A stretch of DNA of 12,100 bases from Candidatus Hodarchaeota archaeon (GTDB lineage Archaea > Asgardarchaeota > Heimdallarchaeia > Hodarchaeales > YT1-057): positions 1 to 12,100 of the forward strand of contig JAEOTI010000213.1 in the NCBI GenBank assembly GCA_016839955.1. Reading direction: 5' to 3'. The notes beneath the pieces are model-generated. The model saw only the letters and a program-made list of their open reading frames with translations. It did not search any database and had not been told where the DNA came from. The translations under genes and the position numbers were made by a program. Numbering within the stretch: position 1 is the stretch's first letter; every line of letters begins with the position of its first letter. Of this stretch, positions 1 to 8,900 are shown one piece after another.

Positions 1-160
1 CTATTCATGCCCAGCTAAGTGTTTTGTGTGACCTTCTTCTCACCTCCTTTAACATTTTCTCTGGCAATCAAGCCCATCCTCATTCCCTTCGAAGCATTCG
101 GGGATAATCTTTTTGAACACCTCTCAAGATAATATAAAAATTTAAAATCCTTTCAAGGTT
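1..160. other. Left flank, no convincing gene
   Basis: The first ~107 bases are visibly richer in C and G than the rest of the window and are pyrimidine-rich on the + strand. One + frame is open from base 3 to a TAA at 105-107, and one minus frame is open from the left part of gene 1's promoter region down to a TAG complement at 15-17. Neither has a recognisable motif. Either could be the tail of a neighbouring gene or a decayed remnant. The minus strand carries a perfect AAAGGAGGTGA at 50-40, but no start codon lies at the right distance from it. From about base 108 the sequence becomes AT-rich and looks like the upstream region of the 161 gene. Confidence 0.5.
113..148 (+). promoter_or_regulatory. 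Candidate promoter of the NERD-helicase gene
   Basis: An AT-rich block holds AATATAAAA at 131-139 followed by a second AT run to 148. Read as an archaeal TATA box, its centre lies about 25 bases before the ATG at 161, which would give a leaderless or nearly leaderless mRNA. Read as bacterial, TATAAA at 133-138 could be a -10 box, but the best -35 (TTGAAC, 113-118) leaves only a 14-base spacer, which is short. The same AATATAAAA 9-mer recurs upstream of the second gene at 2603-2611. The box is seen; its use as a promoter is inferred. Confidence 0.4.
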
Positions 161-2335
161 ATGCATTTTGCAATGACAAAATTTATTGGGAGACTATCTA
201 ATCATTCCCAACCTGGTGAGAGGAAAGTCTATAATTATATAGAAAGGGTGTTTCAAGACGAACCTAACACTTTCTGCTATTATGAACCGATAGTTGGTGG
301 TTTATATCCTGATTTTATAATAGTCTCTCCTCAATTTGGTGTATTAATTATTGAAGTCAAAGATTATTCAACGGATAAACTTTTAGATCCTATTCCTAAA
401 GAAGAATGGCTTATCTTAAGTAATGGTAAACCAGACAAACGACCAAACCCTTTCATGCAGTTGTATAAATATTGGAGAGCGATTCGCAATAGAATTGATA
501 AGAACAAGACCCTAAAGAAGAATAATAAGCTCATACGTCAGTTATTAATCTTTCCTTTTCTTTCCAAGAAAAGCGATGCTGTAAATCAGATTCAAGCAGT
601 TCAGCAACCCAACTATACTGTTTTGTATAAAGAAGATCTTAATACAGTTGACTTATTTCAATCCTGCCTTCAAAATCTTTATCCAGAGGATTTTAAATTA
701 TCATTACGGGAAATTCAACATATTCGATCTGCATTAATCATATCTTCCAGATTACCAACCCCAACACAACCACGGATCTTTGATTATTTTCCCTCAGTTT
801 CTGTACTTAGAGTATTTGATGAAGATCAGGAAAAAATCGCGTACAATCTAGGTGATGGACACAGGCTTATTTTTGGTGTAGCTGGGAGTGGTAAGACTGT
901 ACTTTTAGTCGCACGTGCTGACTTTCTTGCTCGAAAAAACCCAAAATGGAGAATTTTAATACTCTGTTACAATCGTCTGTTAGCAAATTATATCTTAAAG
1001 TTAATCTACCCACAAAAATATCAGAATCAAATCGAGATCTACAATTTTCATAAATGGGCCCAAGAAAAAATCTTAAGTCAAGGTTCACCTTATACTGCAA
1101 TGTACAATGCGAAAAAACAAGAAGCAAAGAAATCAGATCAGTTGAATATGTTCTTTACCGAAGAAGTTCCTGAAATCCTTAATCGCATAATTTCAGAAAT
1201 CCAGTATGAACGATATGATGCTATTTTAATTGATGAAACACAGGATTTCGATAAGAAATGGTTAGAATGTGTTGTTAAGTTTCTTAACCCTGAAACCGAC
1301 TCGTTATTGATAACATGCGACGGATTTCAGGGAATTTATGCCCGTAAACGTTTTTATTGGAAGGAAGTAGGAATAAAAGCACCGGGAAGAGTAATTAAAT
1401 TTCGTCGAACTTATAGGAACCCCTCCCTGATAGGTGAAATGGCTTACAGATTCTTATCACTGGATCAAAATCTCGAAAAATTGATTGAATCTGAAGAGGA
1501 ATTTGCTTTTCTAGAAACTAAAGAATTCGCTAGAAAGGGAGGAACAGTTGAATTTAGGATTTTTCAAACTCAACAAGAAGAGTATGATGCTATCTCGAGA
1601 ACAATTTTTACTTATAATAAAGAAAACCAATCCATTCTAATCTTATTCCATAGAGATCTAGAAAAGCTTAATTTTAACCACTCTCTAATAGATAAACTGA
1701 ATGAAAGACAAATTGAATGGCATAACCTTAAACAGGTAGGTTTAGGAAAAAAAGGAGTATATATAGGGACATTACAGGGAACAAAGGGGTTGGAGGCAGA
1801 CATGGTAATTATTCCATCAATTGAATCAATATATTCAAAAACAAATAAACGACAGCTGTTATACGTAGGGATGACACGAGCTACAGATGTTTTAATACTT
1901 ACTGGAAGTGGATCAAATGAATTCACCACTAATCTTTCGAAAATAAACGATATTAGATCATATGGATCTGATTTTGTTAAAGAAATTCAAGAAGGAAACC
2001 GCTGTTACTTTTGTAGAGAAGTCAAATACAATGGGAAAGAAAAACCCTTATGTTACAACTGTTGGAAGAAACTCGTGGATCAGGAGATTTGCTATTCCTG
2101 TGGTAGTTTACTTAGTTTAGATTATGAACTTGAAATAAAACAAAAAAGAAAAAGAACTAAATTCCTGTTACGAAGTTGTAATCAGTGTAGTTATGAGCCA
2201 CTTAATTATTGTAAATTGTGCGGGGAAATCATACCCCCCACGGATGGTAAACCTTTGTGTAATAACTGTGATAAGACTCTCCAAATTGTTTGGACTTCTG
2301 CCTCTGAAAAGTTTTATTCGAAAGAATTTATTTGA
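161..2335 (+). CDS. NERD nuclease-UvrD/Rep-type helicase fusion with zinc-ribbon tail
   Basis: This is a 724-residue protein predicted to cut and unwind DNA. Residues about 7-130 look like a NERD (nuclease-related) domain of the PD-(D/E)xK fold: Glu20, then PDFIIV with Asp51, then IIEVKDY with Glu65 and Lys67. Residues about 220-580 are a superfamily 1 helicase core. It has Walker A GVAGSGKT at 239-246, Walker B ILIDETQDF at 355-363, motif III LLITCDGFQGIYAR at 382-395, RRTYRN at 415-420, motif V GTLQGTKGLEAD at 536-547 and motif VI LLYVGMTRA at 566-574. All core motifs are intact. Residues 610-705 carry six CxxC pairs (Cys615/618, 631/634, 644/647, 673/676, 684/687, 700/703), enough for three zinc ribbons. 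The ATG at 161 has no well-spaced Shine-Dalgarno; Met5 at 173 is an alternative that keeps the whole domain. The gene lies 324 bases before the next gene and probably has its own promoter. NERD-helicases are common in defence islands; this role is inferred. Confidence 0.9.
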   Translation: MHFAMTKFIGRLSNHSQPGERKVYNYIERVFQDEPNTFCYYEPIVGGLYPDFIIVSPQFGVLIIEVKDYSTDKLLDPIPKEEWLILSNGKPDKRPNPFMQLYKYWRAIRNRIDKNKTLKKNNKLIRQLLIFPFLSKKSDAVNQIQAVQQPNYTVLYKEDLNTVDLFQSCLQNLYPEDFKLSLREIQHIRSALIISSRLPTPTQPRIFDYFPSVSVLRVFDEDQEKIAYNLGDGHRLIFGVAGSGKTVLLVARADFLARKNPKWRILILCYNRLLANYILKLIYPQKYQNQIEIYNFHKWAQEKILSQGSPYTAMYNAKKQEAKKSDQLNMFFTEEVPEILNRIISEIQYERYDAILIDETQDFDKKWLECVVKFLNPETDSLLITCDGFQGIYARKRFYWKEVGIKAPGRVIKFRRTYRNPSLIGEMAYRFLSLDQNLEKLIESEEEFAFLETKEFARKGGTVEFRIFQTQQEEYDAISRTIFTYNKENQSILILFHRDLEKLNFNHSLIDKLNERQIEWHNLKQVGLGKKGVYIGTLQGTKGLEADMVIIPSIESIYSKTNKRQLLYVGMTRATDVLILTGSGSNEFTTNLSKINDIRSYGSDFVKEIQEGNRCYFCREVKYNGKEKPLCYNCWKKLVDQEICYSCGSLLSLDYELEIKQKRKRTKFLLRSCNQCSYEPLNYCKLCGEIIPPTDGKPLCNNCDKTLQIVWTSASEKFYSKEFI

Positions 2336-2566
2336 GAAACGAGTTTAACAATGAGAAAATTCGAAATAAGAAAAATCAAAATCATATATACTCCTTCTTT
2401 TTGTCTTACAGAAATGTTTCAATGGTTTTTTTGCTAAATTAAACATTCAAAACAATGAAAAATTATTGCATCTTTATAATCCCAAAATATTAAAAAATAG
2501 AACGTCGAAAGATATAGACTCATTCGTGATTCAGTTTGTACTAAAATTATCAATTATCTACTCTTG

Positions 2567-2587
2567 AAAAATCGATTCCCGATTTTT
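2567..2587. repeat. Perfect 8-bp inverted repeat, possible operator
   Basis: AAAAATCG at 2567-2574 and CGATTTTT at 2580-2587 are exact reverse complements around a 5-base centre (ATTCC). The repeat lies just upstream of a TATAAT (2591-2596) and partly overlaps TTGAAA (2564-2569). That position suits an operator controlling the gene 2-4 operon, or a weak AT-rich hairpin. A run of T forms the right arm itself, so a terminator cannot be excluded. The symmetry is seen; the regulatory role is inferred. Confidence 0.45.
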
Positions 2588-2590
2588 AGT

Positions 2591-2611
2591 TATAATTAGA
2601 CGAATATAAAA
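2591..2611 (+). promoter_or_regulatory. Candidate promoter of the gene 2-4 operon
   Basis: TATAAT at 2591-2596 matches the bacterial -10 consensus exactly, but TTGAAA (2564-2569) lies 21 bases upstream, longer than the usual 16-18. AATATAAAA at 2603-2611 repeats the 9-mer found before gene 1 and would fit an archaeal TATA box, giving a leader of roughly 30-45 bases. Only one reading can be right, and it depends on whether the host is a bacterium or an archaeon. Confidence 0.4.
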
Positions 2612-2659
2612 TCTGATAAAGGTTGATCTAACAATCAAACATTTACTTTAAGTTGGGAA

Positions 2660-4990
2660 ATGGAATATGGGGAATTTATGAAAACGACAGCTCATTGGGA
2701 AGATCAATCATTAGAGAGTGAATTTTGTCGAACAATAACTCAAATCGTTGAAGGGACACCTAAAATTGATAACGATAGCTGGAAGGATGAGTACTTAGTC
2801 TGGAACCAATATATAGCGAAATACTTCTTTAATGAGACAATGGCTTCGAAAGACGTTATTCTATATATAAATGAAGATCTAATCGAACAGATCGGCGTAA
2901 CATTTAATGGTAATCTACTAAATTTCATTAACAGTATTAGAAATGGACTAATGAAGAGTGGTGCTGGTCTGTGGGCAAAGGTTAAAAGATATGCTGTTAT
3001 CGATTCAAACAATAATATAGGTTGGAGAGAAAAAGAATTTCCATCTTTTCCAGGAAAATATTTATTTCCTCCTTATATTGGATTTCTCGCGTTTTTTGTA
3101 TTAGCTGGAGGAAAAGAGGGTGATTATTCCCAGCTTGTCTATTATAAACGTCTATGGGACTTGTTGGGGATAGAGAATAGATCTGATAATTATCCAAGTT
3201 TTGAAAGAATGGATGATTTATGGCGGGACTTAGAAAATTGGTGCAATATAGATGAGGAAGAAGAGCTAGGTAGATTCATCCTTAGAGAACCCTATATAGC
3301 CCATTGGATACATGTAGGATTACCTTTGACCCAATTAATTATTTCTGAGGACGAACGGAAGAAACTTCAGATTGTATTTTTCAGAGGAAGACTCGATCCT
3401 CTTGATCCCCCTCCAGTAGAAGTAATTCATGACATCTTCATTAGATATGGATCAATCTATCTTACAGCAAGAACTCAATCTATCTTGAACTCAAATAAAG
3501 CAGAAATCTTACCTTTTCAGGATTTATTGCTCGATTTGATATTAACCGAGCTTAGTGATTGGGATGGAAGCCTTCCAGATATTAGTGATCAAAGATTGAA
3601 AAGTAAATCCAGGAAGAAAAGATACTTACCTGAATCTCTTCGAATCTGTTTAAATTTTGGACACCCTAAAAAATCCTATTTAAGATTAAAAACGAAAAAG
3701 GAATTCCCAGATGATGGGTTTGAATTCAAGTATTTGGGGCCTGATCAGGGTCTCTTAGATAAAAATTTTATTTGTAATGAAACCTCTGGATCAATTGGTC
3801 GCGAAGAGGGAGTAACATGGTCAAAACCTTTGATTTTAAGTGGCTCTAAGCAATCAGATTATTTTGAAGCGCATAGATTAGACTGGACGAGAAATCAGAA
3901 GTTAAAAGATGAGAATTACAGATTAGCTATTAGGTTACAAAAAAAAGAAGTTCGTTTATTTAAAAGGGGACAAACTGAAAGTCTTGATGGATGGATTGAA
4001 ACCAACAAATTAGTGAGAAACCGTGATCTCTTAATTGCTTGCAAGAGAGAATTAAAGGACGAAATTGAAAAATGGGGAAGGAATGCCTGTGAATCATTTC
4101 AAGAAAGAGATTTTTCGGGGTTGCCAAAAGACTGGTGTTTATTTAAGTTATTTAATGCTTTTGAATCATATTCAGATAATTATTTATTGACATTATCTAA
4201 AAAATTGCGATTAAATATTATCGGGGGTATACGAGTAAGGAAAGGAAATTCATTTCTCAGCTTTGCTCCACCTAGTTTTCAAGTTGATGCAATGACTGAT
4301 AATGAAGGGGTAATTTGCTTTGTTGATGGCAGTTTAACGCCTATCATACTTGATTATAGTACAGATGAATCAGTATTGAGTTTTCCAAAAGAATTAGAAA
4401 GGGAATGCAAATTAAAGATCGAACTCTGGGATAGAAACAAGAAAGTTCTCTTAGGGAAGAGAAATATCACTTTAATTGAGCCAGATTTCGATCCGGACTA
4501 CTCTTTTGAACATGACGCCAGGTTCGATTGCCATGGGAAATTAATTCCAAATTCTCAAAAATCAGATCATTCCTTTATTCAAGGGAATATCGTTCATGGC
4601 AAAATTCATGAAAAATATGAATTACCAAAACTCCCTGTAAACGCGCTTTCAAGGCGTTTTATCTTAATCGGATCAAATATAGGAGAAGTTTTCTTTTCAA
4701 AAGGATCGCTAACCACCGATCTTATCATTCCCTGGAATGTAGTTTGGATAATTTCTAAGATAGCCAGAGATAAATGGAAAGTACACTCTACAGGCTTAAG
4801 GTTGAAACCCAACGATGTATATCAACGCGAAATCCCAAGTCAATTTTCTCCTCAAATGAGGAAAAAATGGATGAACGCAATATTACACACGTCTGGGCTT
4901 GTGCTTCCTCAATTACATGAATTAAGGCTCCTATGGAAGGATTATGTATTCACAGCAAACTCTATACGATCAAGATCATGGAGGGATTAA
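2660..4990 (+). CDS. Uncharacterised 776-residue protein of a helicase-linked operon
   Basis: I cannot assign a function. No Walker motif, nuclease motif, Cys cluster, signal peptide or convincing membrane segment is visible. The N-terminal third (about 130-265) has motif-like blocks: LFPPYIGFLAFFVLAGG (135-151), a Tyr-Tyr plus RLWDLLG segment (161-170), HWIHVGLPLTQ (215-225) and RLDPLDPPP (244-252). A middle block around 430-500 (RLFKRG, then GWIETNKL, then WGRN, then GLPKDW) is followed by IIGGIRVRKG (520-529) and APPSF (536-540), suggesting a beta-rich second module. From memory, similar blocks occur in large actinobacterial proteins beside DUF1998 helicases; this is recollection, not a search. 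The start is uncertain: ATG at 2660 has little in front of it, whereas Met7 at 2678 has GGGG five bases upstream. The stop TAA (4988-4990) touches the next start codon, so the two products are probably made together. Its place before a DruE-like helicase suggests an accessory subunit, perhaps comparable to DruH, DruF or DruG. Confidence 0.85.
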   Translation: MEYGEFMKTTAHWEDQSLESEFCRTITQIVEGTPKIDNDSWKDEYLVWNQYIAKYFFNETMASKDVILYINEDLIEQIGVTFNGNLLNFINSIRNGLMKSGAGLWAKVKRYAVIDSNNNIGWREKEFPSFPGKYLFPPYIGFLAFFVLAGGKEGDYSQLVYYKRLWDLLGIENRSDNYPSFERMDDLWRDLENWCNIDEEEELGRFILREPYIAHWIHVGLPLTQLIISEDERKKLQIVFFRGRLDPLDPPPVEVIHDIFIRYGSIYLTARTQSILNSNKAEILPFQDLLLDLILTELSDWDGSLPDISDQRLKSKSRKKRYLPESLRICLNFGHPKKSYLRLKTKKEFPDDGFEFKYLGPDQGLLDKNFICNETSGSIGREEGVTWSKPLILSGSKQSDYFEAHRLDWTRNQKLKDENYRLAIRLQKKEVRLFKRGQTESLDGWIETNKLVRNRDLLIACKRELKDEIEKWGRNACESFQERDFSGLPKDWCLFKLFNAFESYSDNYLLTLSKKLRLNIIGGIRVRKGNSFLSFAPPSFQVDAMTDNEGVICFVDGSLTPIILDYSTDESVLSFPKELERECKLKIELWDRNKKVLLGKRNITLIEPDFDPDYSFEHDARFDCHGKLIPNSQKSDHSFIQGNIVHGKIHEKYELPKLPVNALSRRFILIGSNIGEVFFSKGSLTTDLIIPWNVVWIISKIARDKWKVHSTGLRLKPNDVYQREIPSQFSPQMRKKWMNAILHTSGLVLPQLHELRLLWKDYVFTANSIRSRSWRD
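2669..2672 (+). promoter_or_regulatory. Possible ribosome binding site favouring the start at 2678
   Basis: GGGG followed by AATTT precedes the ATG at 2678 (Met7 of the long form) with a 5-base spacer. The ATG at 2660 has only GGG two bases before it, which is too close. The protein could therefore be 770 rather than 776 residues. Confidence 0.4.
4980..4984 (+). promoter_or_regulatory. Strong Shine-Dalgarno GGAGG inside the end of gene 2
   Basis: GGAGG lies in the last codons of gene 2, six bases before the ATG at 4991. Because the gene 2 stop TAA immediately precedes that ATG, a terminating ribosome sits over this site. This is a typical translational-coupling arrangement and fixes the start of gene 3. 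Confidence 0.85.
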
Positions 4991-5983
4991 ATGGCTGAAA
5001 AATTATTGTACAGCATTTCAAGCAAAGGAAGTCTCACTTTTAATAGTTTCAATCGCATAATTAATAACCTCTATAATCCAAATAGAATAAAAAAAGTCGT
5101 TGATGAACCCCTAGGTTTCATTCGATTCAGAACTTTACGAGCATTGTCTGCACTCGGACACATTGAAGTTAATTATGAAAAGAGGAAAATTTATACCTGT
5201 CAACCTACTTTGTCATTAATTCCATCATTCGGAACACTAAGAGCTGTACTTACTGGTGCAAGGGTTCCTGTATTACTAGACAAATTGAGGAAATATGTAC
5301 GGGATAATCGAAAAAAGATAGTATATGAGCGTATAAGCCAGAGATCAAAATATGGGCTCTTACCATCTGTTGTTATTTTAGAAGTATTAGAACAAAATAT
5401 ACTTCAAGAAGTAGCTGAATATTCTGGAATTAAGTATGATTTTGATCAACCTATTACAGGAACAATCTTATCATTTTCATGTGATTTACAAACATACGAA
5501 AACCAAATCGAAGTTTTTTATGAATCCAACCGTGAAGAACCGATGAAGTGGGTCAAACATTATTTTTCACCTTCACTTCTAAGATTTAGCAGGATAGATT
5601 ACGACGAGAACTATCATAAACTGATTTCATACACAAATCCTGATATTCCAAGTCAAAAAATGCATTTATTTTGGAATAATGAAAAAAGCATTGAAGTAAA
5701 TAGAGATTGGGGAAGATACCTACTCTTATCTAAGGAAAAGAAAAACATCCTTTTCTATAATAGTCAGAGTTTAGAGCTACTTGTACCAATTACAGTTAGA
5801 TTACCAACAATCTTAGAACGAGCTGCTGTTATGAATAGTGGGTTTGCAGCGGATGAAATTTGGATTGAACCAAGTTCTAATAGGGAAAATTTACCATACC
5901 TAAGATATAAGTGTATATTACCAGAATTTGCTGAAATTTTAGCAACAAAAATTAACCAAGAACTATCAATTTTACCAAAATAA
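4991..5983 (+). CDS. Uncharacterised 330-residue protein, possible N-terminal winged helix
   Basis: Function is not recognised. Residues about 40-75 (FRTLRALSALGHIEV, then a charged KRKIYTC turn) resemble a winged helix-turn-helix: a recognition-helix-like segment followed by a short beta wing, which could bind DNA or a partner. Next comes RAVLTGARVP (84-93). The C-terminal third has NRDWGRYLLL (237-246) and VRLPTILERAAVMNSG (269-284), patterns I associate with a conserved partner protein of large DUF1998 helicases; that association is from memory. There are no catalytic motifs, Cys pairs, signal peptide or membrane segments. The start is well supported by GGAGG at 4980-4984 and by the abutting gene 2 stop. 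The gene ends 10 bases before gene 4. Tight coupling on both sides implies the product works with genes 2 and 4, perhaps as a DNA-sensing or adaptor subunit. It could be the detached C-terminal part of a longer gene 2-like protein in relatives. Confidence 0.85.
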   Translation: MAEKLLYSISSKGSLTFNSFNRIINNLYNPNRIKKVVDEPLGFIRFRTLRALSALGHIEVNYEKRKIYTCQPTLSLIPSFGTLRAVLTGARVPVLLDKLRKYVRDNRKKIVYERISQRSKYGLLPSVVILEVLEQNILQEVAEYSGIKYDFDQPITGTILSFSCDLQTYENQIEVFYESNREEPMKWVKHYFSPSLLRFSRIDYDENYHKLISYTNPDIPSQKMHLFWNNEKSIEVNRDWGRYLLLSKEKKNILFYNSQSLELLVPITVRLPTILERAAVMNSGFAADEIWIEPSSNRENLPYLRYKCILPEFAEILATKINQELSILPK

Positions 5984-5993
5984 AACGAAAAAA

Positions 5994-8900
5994 GTGAAGA
6001 AAATGATTGATCCTATAGGAGCTTTTTATACTGTTCGGGAAAACTTTGTTAGATACATAAAAACAGCTTTTGCAACTCGATCAGAAACTTTGGAAAGAAA
6101 TAGAGAGACTTTGCTATTGGAAAAGGAAGTTCTAACCACGGATCCATGGGTAGAGCCATTACCAATTTATAAAAGCTCAAAGAAATCAATATCCGAGCTT
6201 AATGGACAGGATTTACCGAATCTTACAGAAGTTGAGAAAAATTGGTTCAAAGATTTTGTACAATGTGGTTTAGTAGGGAATTTCGAGCTGTACCATCATC
6301 AAGTCGAAATGCTAAAGAAAACACTTGAAGGAAAGAATTGTGTCATAACTGCGGGAACAGGATCAGGGAAAACAGAGGCCTTTCTATTACCATTATTTGC
6401 GTACTTAATAAAAGAGTCAGCGAATTGGACTGAACCTAACCAATTACCTCCACATCATGATGATTGGTGGAAAAATGAAGCATGGAAGGTTAACCAAGAA
6501 AGAGTCAAAGCTTCATTTCGAGTTCCACAAAGAAACCATGAGACGAGGGAGCCAGGTGTAAAAGCATTAATAGTATACCCCATGAATGCCTTGGTTGAAG
6601 ATCAACTTACAAGATTAAGAAAGGCTTTAGATTCTCCTCAAGCTGCAGAATGGCTTCTATCAAATCGAAACGGAAATAGGATCTTTTTTGGGAGATACAA
6701 CGGCAGTACACCAATTCCTGGTAACGAGTTTGGAAGACCACTGCAAAGAGGCCCTCGTAGAGGTATTCAACCTCCTGACTATAACAGATTGAAAAGACTG
6801 GCAAAGATATTAAGTGAAGCCGAATTAATAACAACAGCAGCTCAAAATTATGCTAGAGAACAAAACGATCCCAATTTAGTCTATTACTTTCCTAATCTTC
6901 ATGGAGCAGAAATGCGTTGCAGGTGGGATATGCAGGATTCACCTCCTGATGTGCTTATAACAAACTTCTCAATGTTAGCAATAATGCTTATGAGAGAGGA
7001 AGAAGAAGATATCTTTGAAAAAACAAAAATTTGGTTAGAGAATGATCCTTGGAGAATAAATCTGGAGGAGAAATCTGAACCTTGCAGGATATTCCATCTA
7101 ATTATTGATGAATTACATCTATATCGTGGGACATCTGGAGCAGAGGTAGCATATCTCATTAGATTACTCCTTCTTCGGTTAGGACTAAATCCAAACCATC
7201 CACAATTGAAAATATTAGCTTCAAGTGCTTCTCTCTATGGAAAAGATTCTGAAAGTAGTCTAGATTTTCTCACTGATTTTTTTGGTGCTAAAAGAGATAA
7301 TTTCGAAATCATTATTGGTGAACAGGAAAAAATTCCCGAAATACGTTCTCAACACGTTTTAGATAAAAAAATCTTTTTAGACATATTATCAAGATATTTA
7401 GAAGAAACTACAAAAGATAGCCTCTTAAATGAGGTACCTGATACAGTTTTTGATATCACCAGTTTAAGATCACTAATTGAATCTTCTGATTTAGAGCTTA
7501 GGGCAAGAATTTTCCAAGCATGTTCACATAATGGTGCTACTAAAGCAATATCAATTAAAACACTTGCAAAAAACCTTTTTGGGGCTGATACTCAAGAAGA
7601 GTTAGAAGCAATCCGAGGGCTTTTTATTGCACGGGGATTAATGGCTTCTGAGTCAATTTTACCTTCATTTCGCTTTCACTGGTTTTTTAGAAATATAAAA
7701 GGACTATGGGCAGAAACTAAACGGAATTCAGCTGAACCAAATGACATTCCATGTGGAGAGATATATCCAGAACCAAAAATAATAGGAAACAATAGAAGCC
7801 GTATATTGGAATTGTTGTATTGTGAGCAATGCGGAGCTCTCTACTTTGGTGGTATAAAATTCCACCATCCCGAAGGATACTTAGAGTTTCTCGTCTCAGA
7901 ACCTGATATAGAAGGAATACCTGATAAGAAAGTAAGTCGCTTAGTATGGAATCTTTCTTATGCCGAATATGGAGTATTTTGGCCTTTAGTTGAAGGAATA
8001 GACCTGAATATAGAAAGTTCGCAAGAATGGGTGGTTCCAAACCAGACTGGAGGATCTCATTGTTATGGGCGCTGGACACGAGCAAGTTTAGATACTAGGT
8101 CTGGGACAATTACATATGAGCACATAAGAGCGGAAGAAGAACCTGAATTTATTATCAAAGGGTACTTATTTGTTTTGATTATAGATACTGATGAACCAAA
8201 TGTACTTGAATCATATAAAGGGTTACCTGGAGTATGTGCTGCGTGTGGTGTGAGTTATGCTCCAGATAGTTCGAGATTTAGGCGTACTAGAAGAATACAA
8301 TCGCCCGTTCGTGCTTTTAGGACTGGTTTTAGTAAAGTAAGTCAAATTTTTTCTAAGGAGCTTTTTCACCATCTTTCAAGTATGAGTAAAAAGCTAGTAG
8401 TTTTTTCTGATAGTCGTGAAGACGCTGCACAAATTTCTAATGGTATAGAGCGGAATCATTATAGAGATATTTTGAGAGAAATAGTAATAGATGAAATTAA
8501 GCTGGCTATTGATGGTGAAGGGATGCTTATTAAAATCCTTGAAGAAAATCCTTCCATCTTACAAGGAATAATTAGTAATCTAGCTGTAAGAATCGATCCA
8601 GAGTCGTTATTGGGGTATTTTGCTGAATCATTGCCCTCTGAAGAGGAATATGTGCAATATTATGTTAACAATTTCCCATCTAAAGTCTTCAAGCTGATAA
8701 CAGATCTTCTAAGAATACAAAATGAACCTCAAATTGGATATGAAGATATCTATCAAAGAGCTTCAGCAAATATACAAGCAATACGAGAGAGAATAATCGA
8801 TAGAACCATTCCTGTTAAAGAATTGCTCCATTCCTCATCTGGAGCTTTAACTGATTGCGGACGAATAATCAGTAGATTTATTAGGATTGGTATGAATCCT

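Larger units (their letters stand above)
2336..2659. other. 324-base intergenic spacer between genes 1 and 2
   Basis: This is very AT-rich DNA with no supported gene. T-rich runs soon after the gene 1 stop (CTCCTTCTTTTTGTCTT at 2391-2407 and seven T at 2426-2432) could end transcription. The second run follows only a 4-bp GAAA/TTTC stem, so it is not a classic intrinsic terminator. The right-hand third holds an 8-bp inverted repeat and promoter-like boxes, listed separately. The spacer length and these signals suggest gene 1 and genes 2-4 are separate transcription units. Confidence 0.6.

Noticed and set aside
40..50. TCACCTCCTTT, identical to the extreme 3' end of bacterial 16S rRNA
   Set aside because: The bases before it do not match the conserved 16S sequence, so this is not an rRNA end. 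On the minus strand it reads as a perfect Shine-Dalgarno, but no start codon follows at 5-10 bases.
2351..2437. A 28-codon + strand reading frame (ATG to TAA) after gene 1
   Set aside because: There is no ribosome binding site in front of it, its composition is that of AT-rich spacer, and it runs through the T tract of a possible termination zone.
7717..8085. Minus-strand open frame of 122 codons inside gene 4, and other antisense frames
   Set aside because: They lie wholly within a gene with clear helicase motifs, lack ribosome sites and show no recognisable motif.
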